DNA from: Desulfobacterales bacterium
Lineage (GTDB): Bacteria; Desulfobacterota; Desulfobacteria; Desulfobacterales; QNYZ01
Reading direction: 5' to 3'
Assembly: GCA_029938515.1 (NCBI GenBank)
Contig: JAOZUU010000167.1
Coordinates: forward strand, 1-6,591
Length of the DNA: 6,591 bases
Every line of letters begins with the position of its first letter. Positions within the stretch are counted from its first letter, which is position 1. The position numbers and the translations under genes are program-made. Positions 5,994 through 6,591 of the stretch are shown in pieces. The notes below the pieces were generated by a model. That model saw only the letters and a list, made by a program, of their open reading frames with translations, had not been told where the DNA came from and made no database searches.

Positions 5994-6452
5994 TCAGCTG
6001 CTTTTGATTAACACAACGGGGACAGTGGCCAGCTTGGATACTTTTTCGGCGACCGAGCCGAATATCACTTTTTGCAATGTGGATCCGGTACCCATGATGA
6101 TGAGATCAATCCTCTCGGATTTTACATAATCCAAAATTTGCTTGTAATGAGTCCCCATGACTACGCTTGTATTCGCAATCCGAATATCCTTTAAATGCCG
6201 CTGTTTAAACGCTTCAATCTTTTTTTCTGTCTGCAGCAGTAACTGATTTTCAAAGTCACTGGCAATGCGTTTAAAGTCGGGTTTCGGGGGTTCGGGCACA
6301 TAAGTGTCCACAAACCATTCAAAGCGACGCAGAACATGCAGCAGGTGGACCTGTGCATCGAGTTGTCTGGCCAGGGTCACCACATAAGGGGCCACCCTGG
6401 TGGAAAAATCAGTGAGTGCGATGGGGTAGAGAATATTCTTGAAATCTTCCAT
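5994..6452 (-). CDS. Universal stress protein (UspA family) with shortened nucleotide loop
   Basis: A 152-residue single-domain UspA protein. FKNILYPIALTDFS (4-17) is the first strand with its acidic residue D15, and AQVHLLHVLRRFEWFVDTY (33-51) is the second strand and start of the linker. VVMGTHYKQILDYVKSERIDLIIMG is the usual fourth strand, helix and fifth strand. The C-terminal loop reads G121-TGSTLQKVIF-G132-S133, then SVAEKVSKLATVPVVLIK. It is two residues shorter than the ATP-binding pattern G-2x-G-9x-G-S and differs in layout, so ATP binding is doubtful, though the rest of the fold is intact. The ATG at 6452 follows AAAGGAGG at ideal spacing. It is the first gene of the usp-nhaC-binding-protein block, 205 bp before nhaC, with no strong terminator between; it may share the transcript or have its own. 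The other UspA in this window is only distantly similar, so this is not a recent duplication. Confidence 0.92.
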   Translation of the reverse strand: MEDFKNILYPIALTDFSTRVAPYVVTLARQLDAQVHLLHVLRRFEWFVDTYVPEPPKPDFKRIASDFENQLLLQTEKKIEAFKQRHLKDIRIANTSVVMGTHYKQILDYVKSERIDLIIMGTGSTLQKVIFGSVAEKVSKLATVPVVLIKSS

Positions 6453-6591
6453 AAGCGCCTCCTTTGTGTCTGGGTGGATTCGTTTGACATGTTATCTATT
6501 ACCTAAATCGAGCGATTCTTCACTCGCTCTGCACCAAATCTATTGAGCGCTAAGGCTCTCAAAAATACTCGACATATCCAATGGGTATGCC
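6453..6591. other. Upstream region of the first block, with two hairpins
   Basis: Right-edge region, probably the promoter region of the UspA gene. GAGCGA/TCGCTC (6510-6515 with 6524-6529) and TTGAGCGC/GGCTCTCAA-type arms (6543-6550 with 6555-6562, one mismatch) form hairpins; neither is followed by a T run on either strand. A TTGACA occurs on the plus strand at 6484-6489 but lacks a good -10. On the minus strand all three frames at the very edge are open for only 10 to 28 codons, so the tail of an upstream gene may be present but cannot be identified. Confidence 0.3.

Noticed and set aside
287..6452. The two UspA genes as a recent duplication
   Set aside because: Their sequences share only family-level patterns, and their nucleotide loops differ in length.
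6484..6512. TTGACA on the plus strand as a promoter
   Set aside because: No acceptable -10 at 16-18 bases, and no plus-strand gene lies downstream.

Overview
The window holds seven protein genes, all on the minus strand, so the biology reads from right to left. The gene set suggests a Gram-negative, anaerobic-type bacterium: periplasmic binding proteins with signal peptides, sodium-coupled carriers, universal stress proteins and a B12-dependent radical SAM enzyme. A sulfate-reducing Desulfobacterota (old Deltaproteobacteria) is my best guess, from protein flavour and moderate GC content only. There is no rRNA, tRNA or CRISPR array, and no transposase or integrase gene. Every complete gene has a purine-rich ribosome binding site a few bases before the chosen ATG.

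In transcription order, the first block (6452 to 3402) is a UspA-domain protein with a non-canonical nucleotide loop, an NhaC-family Na+/H+ antiporter, and an amino-acid-type periplasmic binding protein. A weak hairpin plus T-run (3331-3360) follows this block. Beyond it lies a 127-bp nested palindrome (3191-3317) that looks like a small non-autonomous repeat.

The second block (3106 to 287) is an 11-helix NSS-family sodium:amino acid symporter, a second orphan periplasmic binding protein, and a second UspA protein, this one with the complete ATP-binding motif. After a 90-bp gap the block is followed by the N-terminal 65 residues of a B12-binding radical SAM protein, cut by the left window edge.

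The striking point is that the two blocks have the same three parts: a cation-coupled secondary carrier, a family 3 periplasmic binding protein with no ABC permease or ATPase beside it, and a UspA protein. The second block has its parts in a different order. This recalls TRAP systems, where a secondary carrier works with a binding protein and sometimes a UspA regulator, but NSS and NhaC carriers are not known to need binding proteins. Whether the parts work together is inference. Other points of note are a basic insert in one binding protein, a 22-bp-period direct repeat within a hairpin upstream of nhaC, and the large palindrome between the blocks.
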